From positions 444,418 to 478,846 of the forward strand of contig NVWI01000001.1 in assembly GCA_002746215.1 (NCBI GenBank): a DNA stretch of 34,429 bases, given 5' to 3'. Below, piece by piece: positions 15,660 to 23,949 of this stretch. A program made the translations under genes and the position numbers. Under the pieces are notes generated by a model. The model was not told the DNA's origin and did not search any database. It saw nothing but the letters and a program-made list of their open reading frames with translations. How positions within the stretch are numbered: position 1 is the first letter of the stretch; every line of letters starts with the position of its first letter. The DNA comes from SAR86 cluster bacterium. GTDB lineage: Bacteria > Pseudomonadota > Gammaproteobacteria > Pseudomonadales > Pseudohongiellaceae.

Positions 15660-17738
15660 ATGAATCAGATGTTAAGACCTTTTTTAGTTTTCTTTATTTT
15701 TTTCATACCAGTTACTGCAAATGCAGCTGATTTTGGTACAACTGGCTTGATAGATATTCCCAGTGCCAGAATGATGAATGATGGCGAATTCAAAATTGCT
15801 ATGAGTCGGCAGACTGTGGCAGATATTTATTCATTAAATTATCAAATTACTCCCTGGCTGGAATCTACGTTCCGTTACACTATTTTTAATCCTGATGATG
15901 TTACGGGCTCAGGGGATAACCTTTTCGACAGAAGTTATGAGATCAAGCTACGCTTAATTCGGGAAAGAAGATTATTTCCGCAAATAGCGATTGGTATCAG
16001 AGATGTTCTGGGTACTGGGGCTTGGGGAAGTGAATACTTGGTAGCTTCGAAAGCGTTTGGGCCTTTGGATTTAACTTTAGGCGCAGGTTGGGGACGGTTG
16101 GCTGAGCGCAATGCCTTTAGTAACCCCTTAACTAATATTGCAGATGGCTTTGAAACGCGAAGTGCGAATATTGGCAGAGGCGGAAAGGTTTCATTTAATA
16201 ATTTTTTTAGTGGGCCTGATGTTGGTTTATTTGGTGGATTTAGCTATGAGCTGGAAAACTGGAATACGAAACTTTTAGTTGAATATAATTCGGATTCTTT
16301 TCGAAGGGAGCGGAATTTAGGCACCATTCCTGATGCTTCTCCCATCAGTTATGGGGTGGAGTGGGAACCAGCCCCGGGTTTAGCCATTGGTATCAACAGA
16401 CAGCAGGGCAATCAGACGGGTTTTTATATTTCTGCTTCGTTAAATACAAAAGCTGAAGCCCCGCGTCGTTCGCAAAACCTTGTAGTGCCGGTTAGCTCAA
16501 ATCTAGCTCAAGAAGTTATAGGAGCTGAGTTAAATAGTTGGTATGGGCGTTTACTTGTAGATGTTGAAAGTGCAGGTATGCTTTTAAGGTCTGCTGATGT
16601 TTCTTCTGATTTTAAAACCGCGAGTTTTGAGATTTCGAATCAGCAATATAGCCTAATGGCAGATGGTATAAATCGCTTCCTAACGTTGGCAGAAATTCAT
16701 CTGCCTCGGGAAGTTGAAACTATTGAAGTCATTCTTAATGAAGGCGGTATACGTAGTAATGCTGTTCTTTATCAGCGTCAATTTGGGGATCGACAAATAA
16801 CTTGGTTAGCATCTGAAGATTTAATTGAAATTATTCCTGGTTCTCCAATAATAAACCCTACAACAAGAACTCTCTACCGTATCCCTAATGTGACATTTGG
16901 CGCTGACGTGTCTACACGTTTATCATTATTTGATCCTGATAGACCTGCGCGTTATCAAGTCATGTTAAAAACCTCAGCTGCTGCGGATTTGGGGAATTAT
17001 TTTTCACTTTACGCGAGCTATAACTGGGATATCGATAATGATTTTGACACTATAAATCGAGGTGCAAACTCTGTATTGCCACATGTTAGGTCAGATATTG
17101 CAAGATACCTAAAGGAAGGCGATACCGGTCTGGACAGTTTATATTTACAGAAAAAAGGAAATATGGGGCGTGATTTCTATTACCGAGCTTATAGCGGCTA
17201 TTTAGAAGAAATGTATGCGGGTATTGGTGCTGAATTTTTATACAGCCCTTTTAGTTCCCGTCTAGCTTTTGGTTTGAACTTGAACTGGGTCAAGCAGCGT
17301 GATTATGATAAAGGTTTCGATTTATTGGATTATTCTGTTCTCACAGGGCATGTCAGTGCCTATTGGGCAACACCTTGGTACAACTATGATGTGGCTGTGC
17401 ATGTGGGGAGGTATTTGGCAAAAGACCTAGGCGCTACCATCGAAGTGCGTAGGACTTTCGATAATGGCTGGGTGGTAGGGGCCTTTGCAACTTTCACGGA
17501 TGTATCAGCAGCAGATTTCGGTGAAGGGAGTTTTGATAAAGGTATATTTTTTAGGGTGCCACTGGATCAGATTTTGCCAGGCAATACCCGTGCGTCGTAC
17601 TCAAATACAATTCGCTCTATTCAGCGTGATGGTGGACAAAGCCTTCAAGGCTTTGGAACGACGCTATGGTACGATTTACGCCCAACGCGTTATGATGCCT
17701 TGAATAATAATAGGCTTAGAATGGTGCCTGGAGCATGA
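15660..17738 (+). CDS. yjbH: YjbH-like exopolysaccharide biosynthesis outer-membrane protein
   Basis: About 692 aa. The signal peptide is MLRPFLVFFIFFIPVTANA. The start of the mature protein, FGTTGLIDIPSARMMNDGEF, is the hallmark of the YjbH/GfcD (DUF940) family. The remainder is rich in alternating beta strands with aromatic residues, as in an outer-membrane barrel. The family works with YjbE-YjbG in making an exopolysaccharide, and GfcD serves group 4 capsule; biochemical function is not established. The start at 15660 is preferred because it puts the signal peptide at the N-terminus; 15627 and 15669 are alternatives and none has a strong RBS. The next gene overlaps its stop by 4 bp. The C-terminus ends soon after a TLWYDLRPTRYDA segment. 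Confidence 0.82.
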   Translation: MNQMLRPFLVFFIFFIPVTANAADFGTTGLIDIPSARMMNDGEFKIAMSRQTVADIYSLNYQITPWLESTFRYTIFNPDDVTGSGDNLFDRSYEIKLRLIRERRLFPQIAIGIRDVLGTGAWGSEYLVASKAFGPLDLTLGAGWGRLAERNAFSNPLTNIADGFETRSANIGRGGKVSFNNFFSGPDVGLFGGFSYELENWNTKLLVEYNSDSFRRERNLGTIPDASPISYGVEWEPAPGLAIGINRQQGNQTGFYISASLNTKAEAPRRSQNLVVPVSSNLAQEVIGAELNSWYGRLLVDVESAGMLLRSADVSSDFKTASFEISNQQYSLMADGINRFLTLAEIHLPREVETIEVILNEGGIRSNAVLYQRQFGDRQITWLASEDLIEIIPGSPIINPTTRTLYRIPNVTFGADVSTRLSLFDPDRPARYQVMLKTSAAADLGNYFSLYASYNWDIDNDFDTINRGANSVLPHVRSDIARYLKEGDTGLDSLYLQKKGNMGRDFYYRAYSGYLEEMYAGIGAEFLYSPFSSRLAFGLNLNWVKQRDYDKGFDLLDYSVLTGHVSAYWATPWYNYDVAVHVGRYLAKDLGATIEVRRTFDNGWVVGAFATFTDVSAADFGEGSFDKGIFFRVPLDQILPGNTRASYSNTIRSIQRDGGQSLQGFGTTLWYDLRPTRYDALNNNRLRMVPGA

Positions 17739-18289
17739 AAATTCTTAAACAATCACTGTTATGCGTGTTAGTTCTAGGAGGCTTACAGGCCTGCAGTTTT
17801 CGTTCTACACAATTAGACCTAATCATGACAGCTTTTAATGGAACAGAAGACCTGGTTCCTTTTGATGAGCTAGCATGGACCTTAAATTGGGCTGGCAATG
17901 ATGTTAGCTTAATCCCTGCGTTTCCAGCAGGTATGAGCTTGACGGATTTTATGAATAGAGATGGCACTGTAATTGTTTCATTTGACGGATGGCAGGTAGT
18001 TAGAGCGGATGGTGTATTACCTGATGAGTTAAATATTGCAATCGTTGAAACTGAAACGGGACTAGAATATTCCAGCGAGGCTGGACTCATTACGACTCAT
18101 ATCTGCGCAGAATTTGCTTCAATCCTCGAAGGTCAAACGACTGTTTGGTCGCAAAATTGTGATAGTGCTGGGGGCTCTTATACGAATGAAATAAGAGTAA
18201 ATGCTACAGGTTCGATAACACTATTACGATTTTTGATTCACCCCGAATATCCAATGCTTACCTTGACGCCAAATAACTTAATATTTTAG
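17735..18289 (+). CDS. YjbF/GfcB-like lipoprotein
   Basis: A 184-aa predicted lipoprotein: basic start, hydrophobic core and lipobox LQAC with the lipidated cysteine at residue 20. The body has VSFDGWQVVRADGVLPDE and a C-terminal strand-rich part, in keeping with the YjbF/GfcB family of periplasm-facing lipoproteins that accompany YjbH/GfcD. ATGA overlap with the yjbH-like gene shows coupling. Gene order here is E-H-F with no yjbG, unlike the E-F-G-H order of E. coli. Two cysteines (in HICAEF and SQNCDS) could form a disulfide. Family assignment rests on weak similarity plus context. Confidence 0.6.
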   Translation: MKILKQSLLCVLVLGGLQACSFRSTQLDLIMTAFNGTEDLVPFDELAWTLNWAGNDVSLIPAFPAGMSLTDFMNRDGTVIVSFDGWQVVRADGVLPDELNIAIVETETGLEYSSEAGLITTHICAEFASILEGQTTVWSQNCDSAGGSYTNEIRVNATGSITLLRFLIHPEYPMLTLTPNNLIF

Positions 18290-18304
18290 ATTATCTAAAT
18301 AGAG

Positions 18305-18327
18305 ATTGAAGTCGAAATTCCTTCAAT
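18305..18327. terminator. Hairpin after the yjbF-like gene
   Basis: ATTGAAG at 18305-18311 pairs with CTTCAAT at 18321-18327 across a 9-base loop, 16 bp past the stop codon. No U tract follows, so termination is uncertain. Confidence 0.35.
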
Positions 18328-18405
18328 AGAATGAAGTTCTTAGGCGTATCAGGCCACAGGTTGATTCTTTCTTTTTCAAACTACAAAATACTTTGATATT
18401 TTCAG

Positions 18406-18423
18406 TTTTACCAATAGGTAAAA
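18406..18423. terminator. Hairpin between convergent yjbF-like gene and tRNA-Phe
   Basis: TTTTACC, loop AATA, GGTAAAA: a perfect 7-bp stem that reads the same on both strands. It lies downstream of both converging transcripts and may end or protect either one. Confidence 0.4.
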
Positions 18424-18477
18424 GCTAATAGAAATGGAAGGTTGAAGAGTTTTTTGGGCGATTTCGAAATCAGGAAA

Positions 18478-18553
18478 TGGTGCCCAGAGGCGGAATCGAA
18501 CCACCGACACGAGGATTTTCAATCCTCTGCTCTACCGACTGAGCTATCTGGGC
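18478..18553 (-). tRNA. tRNA-Phe (GAA anticodon), CCA encoded
   Basis: Read on the minus strand the 76 nt fold as a complete cloverleaf. The acceptor stem is GCCCAGA/TCTGGGC, the D loop contains TCAGTCGGTAGAGC, the anticodon arm is GAGGATTGAAAATCCTC with anticodon GAA, and the T arm contains GGTTCGATTCC. The discriminator is A and the 3' CCA is encoded at 18478-18480. Very similar to E. coli tRNA-Phe. Confidence 0.97.
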
Positions 18554-18735
18554 ATTTTTTAAGCTACTGCGTTCGTTGTCTCTTCGTTATAAGGGTTCCT
18601 TACCTCGTCATTCACGTTAGTAAACTCTTCGGCTTCGTCTCACTTATGCTTTGATACAACTTCCCTCGTAACGCTTAAAGCTGGGAGCGCTGTAAGGAAC
18701 AGCAAACCATTGTTGGCATTACGAACAAGCCGCGT

Positions 18736-18765
18736 ATTAAACCTGTTGGGGGGTGTCTTAGTCAA
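18736..18765 (-). promoter_or_regulatory. Candidate sigma70 promoter for tRNA-Phe
   Basis: On the minus strand TTGACT (18760-18765), an 18-bp spacer, then TTTAAT (18736-18741), followed by a GC-rich ACGCGG discriminator typical of stable RNA promoters. The implied start near 18729 gives an unusually long leader of about 175 nt before the tRNA. Confidence 0.5.
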
Positions 18766-18784
18766 GATTGTATTGCGATTTTGA

Positions 18785-19054
18785 CTAGTTTTCTGGTACG
18801 TAGCCGTCGGCCTCATCATGATCTTTATTCGCAAAGAACTTATCCATTTCTTCAGTAAGGTATTTACGATCCTCCGAGTTAATCATGCTGAGGCCTTTTT
18901 CATTGATTAATCGGGTTTGTAGTTGCTGCCATTCTAGCCAGGCATGCTTAGAAATATTATCGAAAATGTCCTGACCTTTTACACCAGGATAGGGAGGCGT
19001 TAGCAGCCCCTCCATTTCTTTTTGGTATTTTTTACAAAAAACCTTTCTGCTCAT
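18785..19054 (-). CDS. yggX: Fe(2+)-trafficking / oxidative damage protection protein YggX
   Basis: An 89-aa protein of the compact YggX family (E. coli 91 aa). It has [13 protein letters not shown] with the conserved cysteine at residue 7, [17 protein letters not shown], and [20 protein letters not shown]. YggX protects iron-sulfur proteins from oxidants and has been linked to iron trafficking. It is cotranscribed with mutY, whose stop overlaps its ATG by 4 bp, as in E. coli. MutY itself has an iron-sulfur cluster, so the pairing is functionally sensible. Confidence 0.96.
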   Translation of the reverse strand: MSRKVFCKKYQKEMEGLLTPPYPGVKGQDIFDNISKHAWLEWQQLQTRLINEKGLSMINSEDRKYLTEEMDKFFANKDHDEADGYVPEN

Positions 19055-20127
19055 GATTGATTACCCAACTTTTTTAATAATGCCTTTACGGGAGCTGCTA
19101 GCCCCAGTTGCTTTGGCGATTTTAGATCATACCAGTGCCAGTCATGCTTCTCCATGAGCATGGCAGGCTCTTTTTCTAGCCTTAGAACCTGGGGTTTGAT
19201 ATCTAGGTGAAAATGGCTAAAGGTGTGGCGCATGCTATTCCAGCTAATAATTTCATCTTGAGCGATGAAACCGTAATTTTGCAGAAAGTTGGATATGCTT
19301 GTATTAACCTGGATTTCTGGAAAGCTCCATAAACTACCCCAAATGCCATGAGGAGGCCTTTTTTCCAATAATACTTTCGTTCCATTTTTACTCTGTAGTA
19401 TTAACATTTGCGTGACTTTTACGGGCAGTTTCTTTCTCGGTTTTTTGTGAGGGAACTCTGACGTCCTTTGACTTAAATGAGCCTGACACGCATGTTGCAG
19501 TGGGCAGGTTGAACAAGATGGCTTGCTACGTGTGCAGAGCGTTGCTCCAAGATCCATCATAGCCTGGGTATAAGATCTGCAATTGTTGACAGGGGTATGT
19601 TTTGTCGCTAATTCCCAGAGTTGCTTTTGAGTGCTGCTTTGTCCGGACCAGCCTTCTACACAGTGATAGCGGCATAAAACTCTTTTAACGTTACCATCTA
19701 GAATCACAGCATGTTTATCATCAGCTAGCGCGAGGATAGCCCCTGCAGTGGATCTGCCTATACCGGGTAAATCAACTAATTCTTCAAGTGTATCCGGGAA
19801 AACACCTTGGCTTTTATCATAAATAAGTTTTGCAGTTTTATGTAAATTTCTTGCTCGGGCGTAATACCCTAGTCCAGTCCAGTGATGTAGCACTTTATCT
19901 TCGTCTGCCAGAGCGAGTTTTTTTACCTCCGGAAAACTCTGCATAAAGTTTTCGTAATAAGGTATTACCGTAGCAACTTGCGTTTGCTGTAGCATGATTT
20001 CGGAGACCCAAACTCGATATGGGTTGGGGTTAAGCTGCCAGGGTAAATTCTTACGTCCATGGTCCTGGAACCAGTTTAAAACGGCTTCACTGAAATTGAC
20101 TTGCTTTGAGTTATTTGAAAGGGGCAT
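19051..20127 (-). CDS. mutY: Adenine DNA glycosylase
   Basis: About 358 aa, the E. coli size. MutY removes adenine mispaired with 8-oxoguanine. The N-terminal helix-hairpin-helix domain has the catalytic glutamate E43 in [10 protein letters not shown], the hairpin [13 protein letters not shown] and the conserved aspartate in [10 protein letters not shown]. The [4Fe-4S] ligands are C198, C205, C208 and C214 (C-x6-C-x2-C-x5-C in [17 protein letters not shown]). A NUDIX-like recognition domain follows from about residue 230, with [17 protein letters not shown]. The start is taken as ATG 20127; a TTG three codons upstream (20136) is possible. It diverges from hisB across a palindromic promoter region. 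Confidence 0.96.
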   Translation of the reverse strand: MPLSNNSKQVNFSEAVLNWFQDHGRKNLPWQLNPNPYRVWVSEIMLQQTQVATVIPYYENFMQSFPEVKKLALADEDKVLHHWTGLGYYARARNLHKTAKLIYDKSQGVFPDTLEELVDLPGIGRSTAGAILALADDKHAVILDGNVKRVLCRYHCVEGWSGQSSTQKQLWELATKHTPVNNCRSYTQAMMDLGATLCTRSKPSCSTCPLQHACQAHLSQRTSEFPHKKPRKKLPVKVTQMLILQSKNGTKVLLEKRPPHGIWGSLWSFPEIQVNTSISNFLQNYGFIAQDEIISWNSMRHTFSHFHLDIKPQVLRLEKEPAMLMEKHDWHWYDLKSPKQLGLAAPVKALLKKLGNQS

Positions 20128-20134
20128 GGTATCC

Positions 20135-20196
20135 AAGTGTAATTACTGTCAGGCTTTTTTTCACATTAAAGACAGTTTGGCAGTATAATTACACTT
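20135..20196. promoter_or_regulatory. Divergent mutY/hisB promoter region with 11-bp inverted repeat
   Basis: AAGTGTAATTA at 20135-20145 is repeated inverted as TAATTACACTT at 20186-20196. The right arm overlaps a TATAAT (-10) at 20184-20189 reading toward hisB, with TTCACA 18 bp upstream at 20160-20165 as a possible -35. The symmetry suggests an operator or two back-to-back promoters. Confidence 0.5.
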
Positions 20197-20235
20197 TTTC
20201 TGATGCTGCGCTATGCAGAAGTGATAGAGGCATTG

Positions 20236-20844
20236 ATGTCTGAACTAAAAACGTCTGGGCCAAGAACGGCTACGGTTGAAAGAAATACTAATGAAACCCA
20301 AATCAAGGTTAGTGTGAACTTGGATGGTACTGGCAACTTTAAAGTTGAATCTGGTTTGCCGTTCCTTGAGCATATGCTTGAACAAGTAGCTAGGCATGGT
20401 TTGATCGATATAGACGTAGTTGCTAAGGGTGATCTTGACATAGATGCTCACCACACGGTCGAAGACTTGGGTATTACATTGGGTCAGGCTTTTGATAAGG
20501 CCTTGGATAAAACAGGGATCAGACGTTATGGGCATGCCTACGTTCCCCTGGATGAGGCATTATCCAGAGTGGTTATCGATTTTTCCGGTCGTCCAGGCTT
20601 GGAGTATCAAATACCTTTTGCTCGTGGAACAGTCGGTGATTTTGATGTTGATTTGTTTTATGAGTTTTTTCAAGGTTTTGTGAATCACGCTAAGGTCACC
20701 TTGCACATTGATAATCTCAAAGGCAACAACGCGCATCATCAAATTGAAACAGTGTTTAAAGCATTCGGTCGTGCTGTACGCATGGCGATAGAAGCTGATC
20801 CGCGCATGCAAGGCACCATCCCTTCAACCAAGGGAAGTCTCTAA
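20236..20844 (+). CDS. hisB: Imidazoleglycerol-phosphate dehydratase
   Basis: About 202 aa, a monofunctional dehydratase without the phosphatase domain of E. coli HisB. It converts imidazole glycerol phosphate to imidazole acetol phosphate. Manganese-binding motifs are [14 protein letters not shown] and [17 protein letters not shown]; the N-terminus has the typical [14 protein letters not shown]. The start at 20236 is chosen because AGAGG lies 5 bp upstream and it fits the family start; the in-frame ATG at 20203 would add 11 residues. It is followed by hisH after a 113-bp gap with a hairpin, so expression of the two may differ. Confidence 0.95.
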   Translation: MSELKTSGPRTATVERNTNETQIKVSVNLDGTGNFKVESGLPFLEHMLEQVARHGLIDIDVVAKGDLDIDAHHTVEDLGITLGQAFDKALDKTGIRRYGHAYVPLDEALSRVVIDFSGRPGLEYQIPFARGTVGDFDVDLFYEFFQGFVNHAKVTLHIDNLKGNNAHHQIETVFKAFGRAVRMAIEADPRMQGTIPSTKGSL

Positions 20845-20862
20845 GTTTGCCGATACGTCGTT

Positions 20863-20911
20863 AAAAACGGGCTCAAAATGCTCATTTATTGGACATATAA
20901 ATTCCGTTTTT
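20863..20911 (+). repeat. Hairpin element in the hisB-hisH gap
   Basis: Outer arms AAAAACGG (20863-20870) and CCGTTTTT (20904-20911) pair perfectly. Nested arms ATTTAT (20884-20889) and ATAAAT (20897-20902) form an inner stem. The outer arm ends in a run of six T, so on the plus strand it resembles a terminator. A second small stem, GTCTT...AAGAC, lies just after it. It may be an attenuator or a dispersed intergenic repeat. Confidence 0.5.
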
Positions 20912-20957
20912 TCGTCGTCTTGGCTTCGCTAAAGACTTCCGAAAATTTTGCAAGATA

Positions 20958-21614
20958 ATGAACCGAATTGTCGTCATTGATTATGGTATGGGAAATCTTC
21001 ATTCTGTGGGGAAGGCTCTTGAGCATGTTGGTGAAAATATTTCTCTGACAATTACCGCTGATGCTCAAAAAATTCGCGAAGCAGACCGTCTGATTTTTCC
21101 AGGCGTTGGTGCCATGCGAGATTGTATGGCTGAGATTAAGCGTTTAGAAATCGATGAGCTTCTCAAACAGGCCAGAGAGGAAAAACCAGTACTGGGTATT
21201 TGTGTCGGTATGCAGGCTATGTTGAGTTTTTCTGAAGAGAATAACGGTGTTGATTGTATCGACTTATTTCCAGGTAGAGTGAAACGCTTTCAGGCAAACT
21301 TATCAGATGAAAATGGGGATAGATTAAAAGTTCCCCACATGGGTTGGAATGAAGTTACGCAAACAGCAGCACACCCCATGTGGCAGGGTATTGCGAATAA
21401 CAGCCGTTTCTATTTTGTACATAGTTTCTATGTGGTGCCCGATACCAGTCAGGAGAACAGTGCGAAGATAGTGGGTGAAAGCTCTTATCCTTTGCCCTTT
21501 TGTTCGGCTATAGCTGAACAAAATATCTTTGCCGTGCAGTTCCATCCGGAAAAAAGCCAGAATGTAGGTTTGCAGTTACTCAAAAATTTTCTTAGCTGGG
21601 ATGGTGAGCTGTGA
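20958..21614 (+). CDS. hisH: Imidazole glycerol phosphate synthase, glutaminase subunit
   Basis: A 218-aa class I glutamine amidotransferase. It supplies ammonia to HisF for imidazole ring formation. The nucleophile C82 is in GICVGMQAM; the His-Glu pair is H196 and E198 in QFHPEKS. The N-terminal [15 protein letters not shown] is characteristic. The next gene is hisF, 10 bp on, where most gammaproteobacteria have hisA between the two. Confidence 0.96.
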   Translation: MNRIVVIDYGMGNLHSVGKALEHVGENISLTITADAQKIREADRLIFPGVGAMRDCMAEIKRLEIDELLKQAREEKPVLGICVGMQAMLSFSEENNGVDCIDLFPGRVKRFQANLSDENGDRLKVPHMGWNEVTQTAAHPMWQGIANNSRFYFVHSFYVVPDTSQENSAKIVGESSYPLPFCSAIAEQNIFAVQFHPEKSQNVGLQLLKNFLSWDGEL

Positions 21615-21624
21615 GTAGTGAAAG

Positions 21625-22395
21625 ATGAGTTTGGCAAAACGTATTATCCCTTGTTTAGATTGTGAAAATGGCCGTGTTGTTAAAGGCGTAAAATTTCTGG
21701 ATATCCGCGATGCTGGAGATCCGGTTGAAGTTTCAAAACGTTATTGCGATCAGGGAGCAGATGAGATTACTTTTCTTGATATCACTGCTAGCAGTGATAA
21801 TCGCGAAACAACAATTCATACCGTTGAGGCGATAGCAAGTCAGGTGTTTATTCCATTAACGGTAGGCGGAGGCATTCGGAAGCTTGAAGATATTCGAATG
21901 ATGCTTAGAGCTGGGGCTGATAAAGTTGCTATTAATACCAGTGCAGTGCTAAATCCTGAATTTGTTAAAGAAGCGGCCGAAAAATTTGGTTCGCAGTGTA
22001 TTGTTGTAGCTATTGATGCCAAACAGGTTTCCCTTCCCGGAGAACCATTGCGTTGGGAAATATTTACACATGGTGGGCGTAAAGCCACAGGACTTGATGC
22101 AGTTGAGTGGGCCAAGCGTATGGTTTCCTATGGAGCCGGAGAAATTTTATTAACTAGTATGGATCGCGACGGCACAAAAAATGGATTTGATCTGGCATTG
22201 AATCGCATTATTAGCGAAGCGGTTAGCATCCCAGTTATTGCTTCTGGTGGCGTTGGTAATTTACAGCATCTGGTTGATGGAATTGTGGAAGGTAAAGTGG
22301 ACGCTGTGTTAGCGGCCAGTATTTTTCATTTTGGTGAGTACAGCATTCCTGAAGCTAAGGAGTATATGGCTTCTAAAGGCATCGTTGTACGTTAA
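21625..22395 (+). CDS. hisF: Imidazole glycerol phosphate synthase, cyclase subunit
   Basis: A 256-aa TIM barrel. It converts PRFAR plus ammonia to imidazole glycerol phosphate and AICAR. The catalytic aspartates are D12 (IPCLDCENG) and D131 (VVAIDAKQ). Phosphate-binding segments are TVGGGIRK and [11 protein letters not shown]. It is a normal-length HisF and not a HisA/HisF hybrid. It partners the HisH encoded just upstream. Confidence 0.96.
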   Translation: MSLAKRIIPCLDCENGRVVKGVKFLDIRDAGDPVEVSKRYCDQGADEITFLDITASSDNRETTIHTVEAIASQVFIPLTVGGGIRKLEDIRMMLRAGADKVAINTSAVLNPEFVKEAAEKFGSQCIVVAIDAKQVSLPGEPLRWEIFTHGGRKATGLDAVEWAKRMVSYGAGEILLTSMDRDGTKNGFDLALNRIISEAVSIPVIASGGVGNLQHLVDGIVEGKVDAVLAASIFHFGEYSIPEAKEYMASKGIVVR

Positions 22396-22499
22396 GGTTG
22401 CTGCGCATTGGTGATGCTTCAATAAAAACTACTGTCTTATTTTTATGCCTCTTTATAAAAAATTCCAATCAATAAAGTACTTTTATATTTTAAAAAGCG

Positions 22500-22615
22500 T
22501 TATGAGCGAAGGTTAGGCGAGGCGAAAGATTTCTTGCTCGAAAGAGCTTACGAATAGTAAGTGACCGAGTGAAATAAATTTTTCAACGAAGCATTACCGA
22601 GCGTAATAGCTTTCT
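22500..22615. repeat. Hairpin-rich intergenic stretch between hisF and ctpA
   Basis: Within the 222-bp convergent gap three short hairpins lie in a row: GCTC-GAAA-GAGC, CTTAC-GAATA-GTAAG and ATTAC-CGAGC-GTAAT. They are preceded by a GCGAAGGTTAGGCGAGGCG segment. No ORF is present. It resembles a dispersed intergenic repeat or a structured 3' end for the converging transcripts. Confidence 0.45.
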
Positions 22616-22617
22616 GA

Positions 22618-23931
22618 CTAATAAGGTTGTGCTCGTAGAAGAGTCAGCCCCTTCAGAATATTCAGGGCTTCATTCAGCTGATAATCGCTAATAATGACTT
22701 CTTGACCGGTTAGGTCTAAAGCCTCTGGGATTGATCCAGTCAGGCTTTCATTTTCAAGGTGCCCTTCAAGGTCTTCTTCACGATAGCTCGCCGGGTTTTC
22801 AGGCAGGCTTGTTAGTCGTCCTTGTCTGACAATTATATTAGGTGTAATGCCGAGTGCCTGAATGGAGCGTCCGTTTGGTGTGTAATAAAGGGCCGTGGTT
22901 AATTTAATTGCGCGATTATTGGCTAAAGGCAAAACAGTTTGTACTGAGCCTTTGCCGAAACTTTGAGTGCCCATGATAATTGCCCGGTTGTGATCTTGTA
23001 ATGCCCCAGCTACAACTTCTGAAGCGGAGGCCGAGCCTTGATTAATTAAGACGATTAAAGGCACACCGCGACTTGGATTAGCAGGTGTGGCATTGAATTG
23101 AGAGTAAGAGTTTGTTTCACGGCCTTCTGTGTAGACAATAAGCCCTTCAGAAATAAAGGCATCGACGACATCTACTGCAGCTTGCAAGACGCCGCCTGGA
23201 TTATTGCGTAGATCCAAAATGAGACCCTGGAGCTCAGTGTCGCTTAGATGGAGGTTTTCAAGAGCCGTATTAATTTCTCTACCTGTGCCGGTGATAAACT
23301 GGGAAAGTCTAATGTAACCAAAGCCGGGTTCTAAAATCCGAGAACGGACGCTGTTTGCAGTAATGATGTCGCGAGTAACAGTAATTTCAAGTGCTTCATC
23401 CAGGCCTTCGCGTAAGATCGTCAAGACAATATCCGTTCCTGGAGGGCCTCGCATTAAATCAGTTGTTTCATTGATAGTGATATCCGAGGTCGGCGTGTCA
23501 TCAATCTTAATGACAATATCTCCAGCTTTGATGCCAGCAATATCTGCTGGTGAACCATCAACAGGGCTGATAATCGTAATGAAGCCATTGTTAACGCCCA
23601 CTTGCACTCCCAGCCCGCCGAATTCACCTGTTGTCATTTCCTGTAAATTATCAAACTCTTCATTTACCAAGTAACTGGAATGAGGGTCGATACCGGCAAG
23701 CATTCCCCGGATAGCATTTTCCAGCAAAGTTTTGTCATCAATAGGTTCGACATAGGCACTGCGTATTCGGTTTAGTACCTCGGTAAACATTCGAACTTCA
23801 TCCAGGGGTAAAGGTAGGTTTTCGACACCATTCTGGGTTTGGGCTTGTTCTGGCTGAGCTTGGACTGGCAATGCCAAAATAAGGCTTAGATAAGCTAACC
23901 CTAGGATTTTAATTACTTGCAATGTTTTCAT
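22618..23931 (-). CDS. ctpA: Carboxy-terminal processing protease, S41 family
   Basis: A 437-aa periplasmic serine protease with a signal peptide ending near ALPVQAQ. A PDZ domain spans about 100-185 (GEFGGLGVQV, ADIAGIKAGDIV). The catalytic domain has RNNPGGVL and the Ser/Lys dyad S302 (GSASASE) and K327 (SFGKGSVQ), 25 residues apart as in Prc. In Pseudomonas the matching protease trims cell-wall hydrolases. It is 18 bp downstream of the envC-like gene, so protease and murein-hydrolase activator are made together. Confidence 0.93.
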   Translation of the reverse strand: MKTLQVIKILGLAYLSLILALPVQAQPEQAQTQNGVENLPLPLDEVRMFTEVLNRIRSAYVEPIDDKTLLENAIRGMLAGIDPHSSYLVNEEFDNLQEMTTGEFGGLGVQVGVNNGFITIISPVDGSPADIAGIKAGDIVIKIDDTPTSDITINETTDLMRGPPGTDIVLTILREGLDEALEITVTRDIITANSVRSRILEPGFGYIRLSQFITGTGREINTALENLHLSDTELQGLILDLRNNPGGVLQAAVDVVDAFISEGLIVYTEGRETNSYSQFNATPANPSRGVPLIVLINQGSASASEVVAGALQDHNRAIIMGTQSFGKGSVQTVLPLANNRAIKLTTALYYTPNGRSIQALGITPNIIVRQGRLTSLPENPASYREEDLEGHLENESLTGSIPEALDLTGQEVIISDYQLNEALNILKGLTLLRAQPY

Positions 23932-23949
23932 AAGAATTTGACCAGAGAC

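Noticed and set aside
18478-18553. tRNA-Phe as a phage or island attachment site
   Set aside because: No integrase and no repeated tRNA 3' end is seen on either side in the window.
18442-18654. 70-aa plus-strand ORF across the tRNA-Phe locus
   Set aside because: It is the antisense translation of the tRNA. Its central peptide is a familiar false protein found over tRNA-Phe genes in many genomes.
20137-20235. Histidine attenuator leader peptide before hisB
   Set aside because: Only about 40 nt lie between the likely transcription start and hisB, with no His-codon run.
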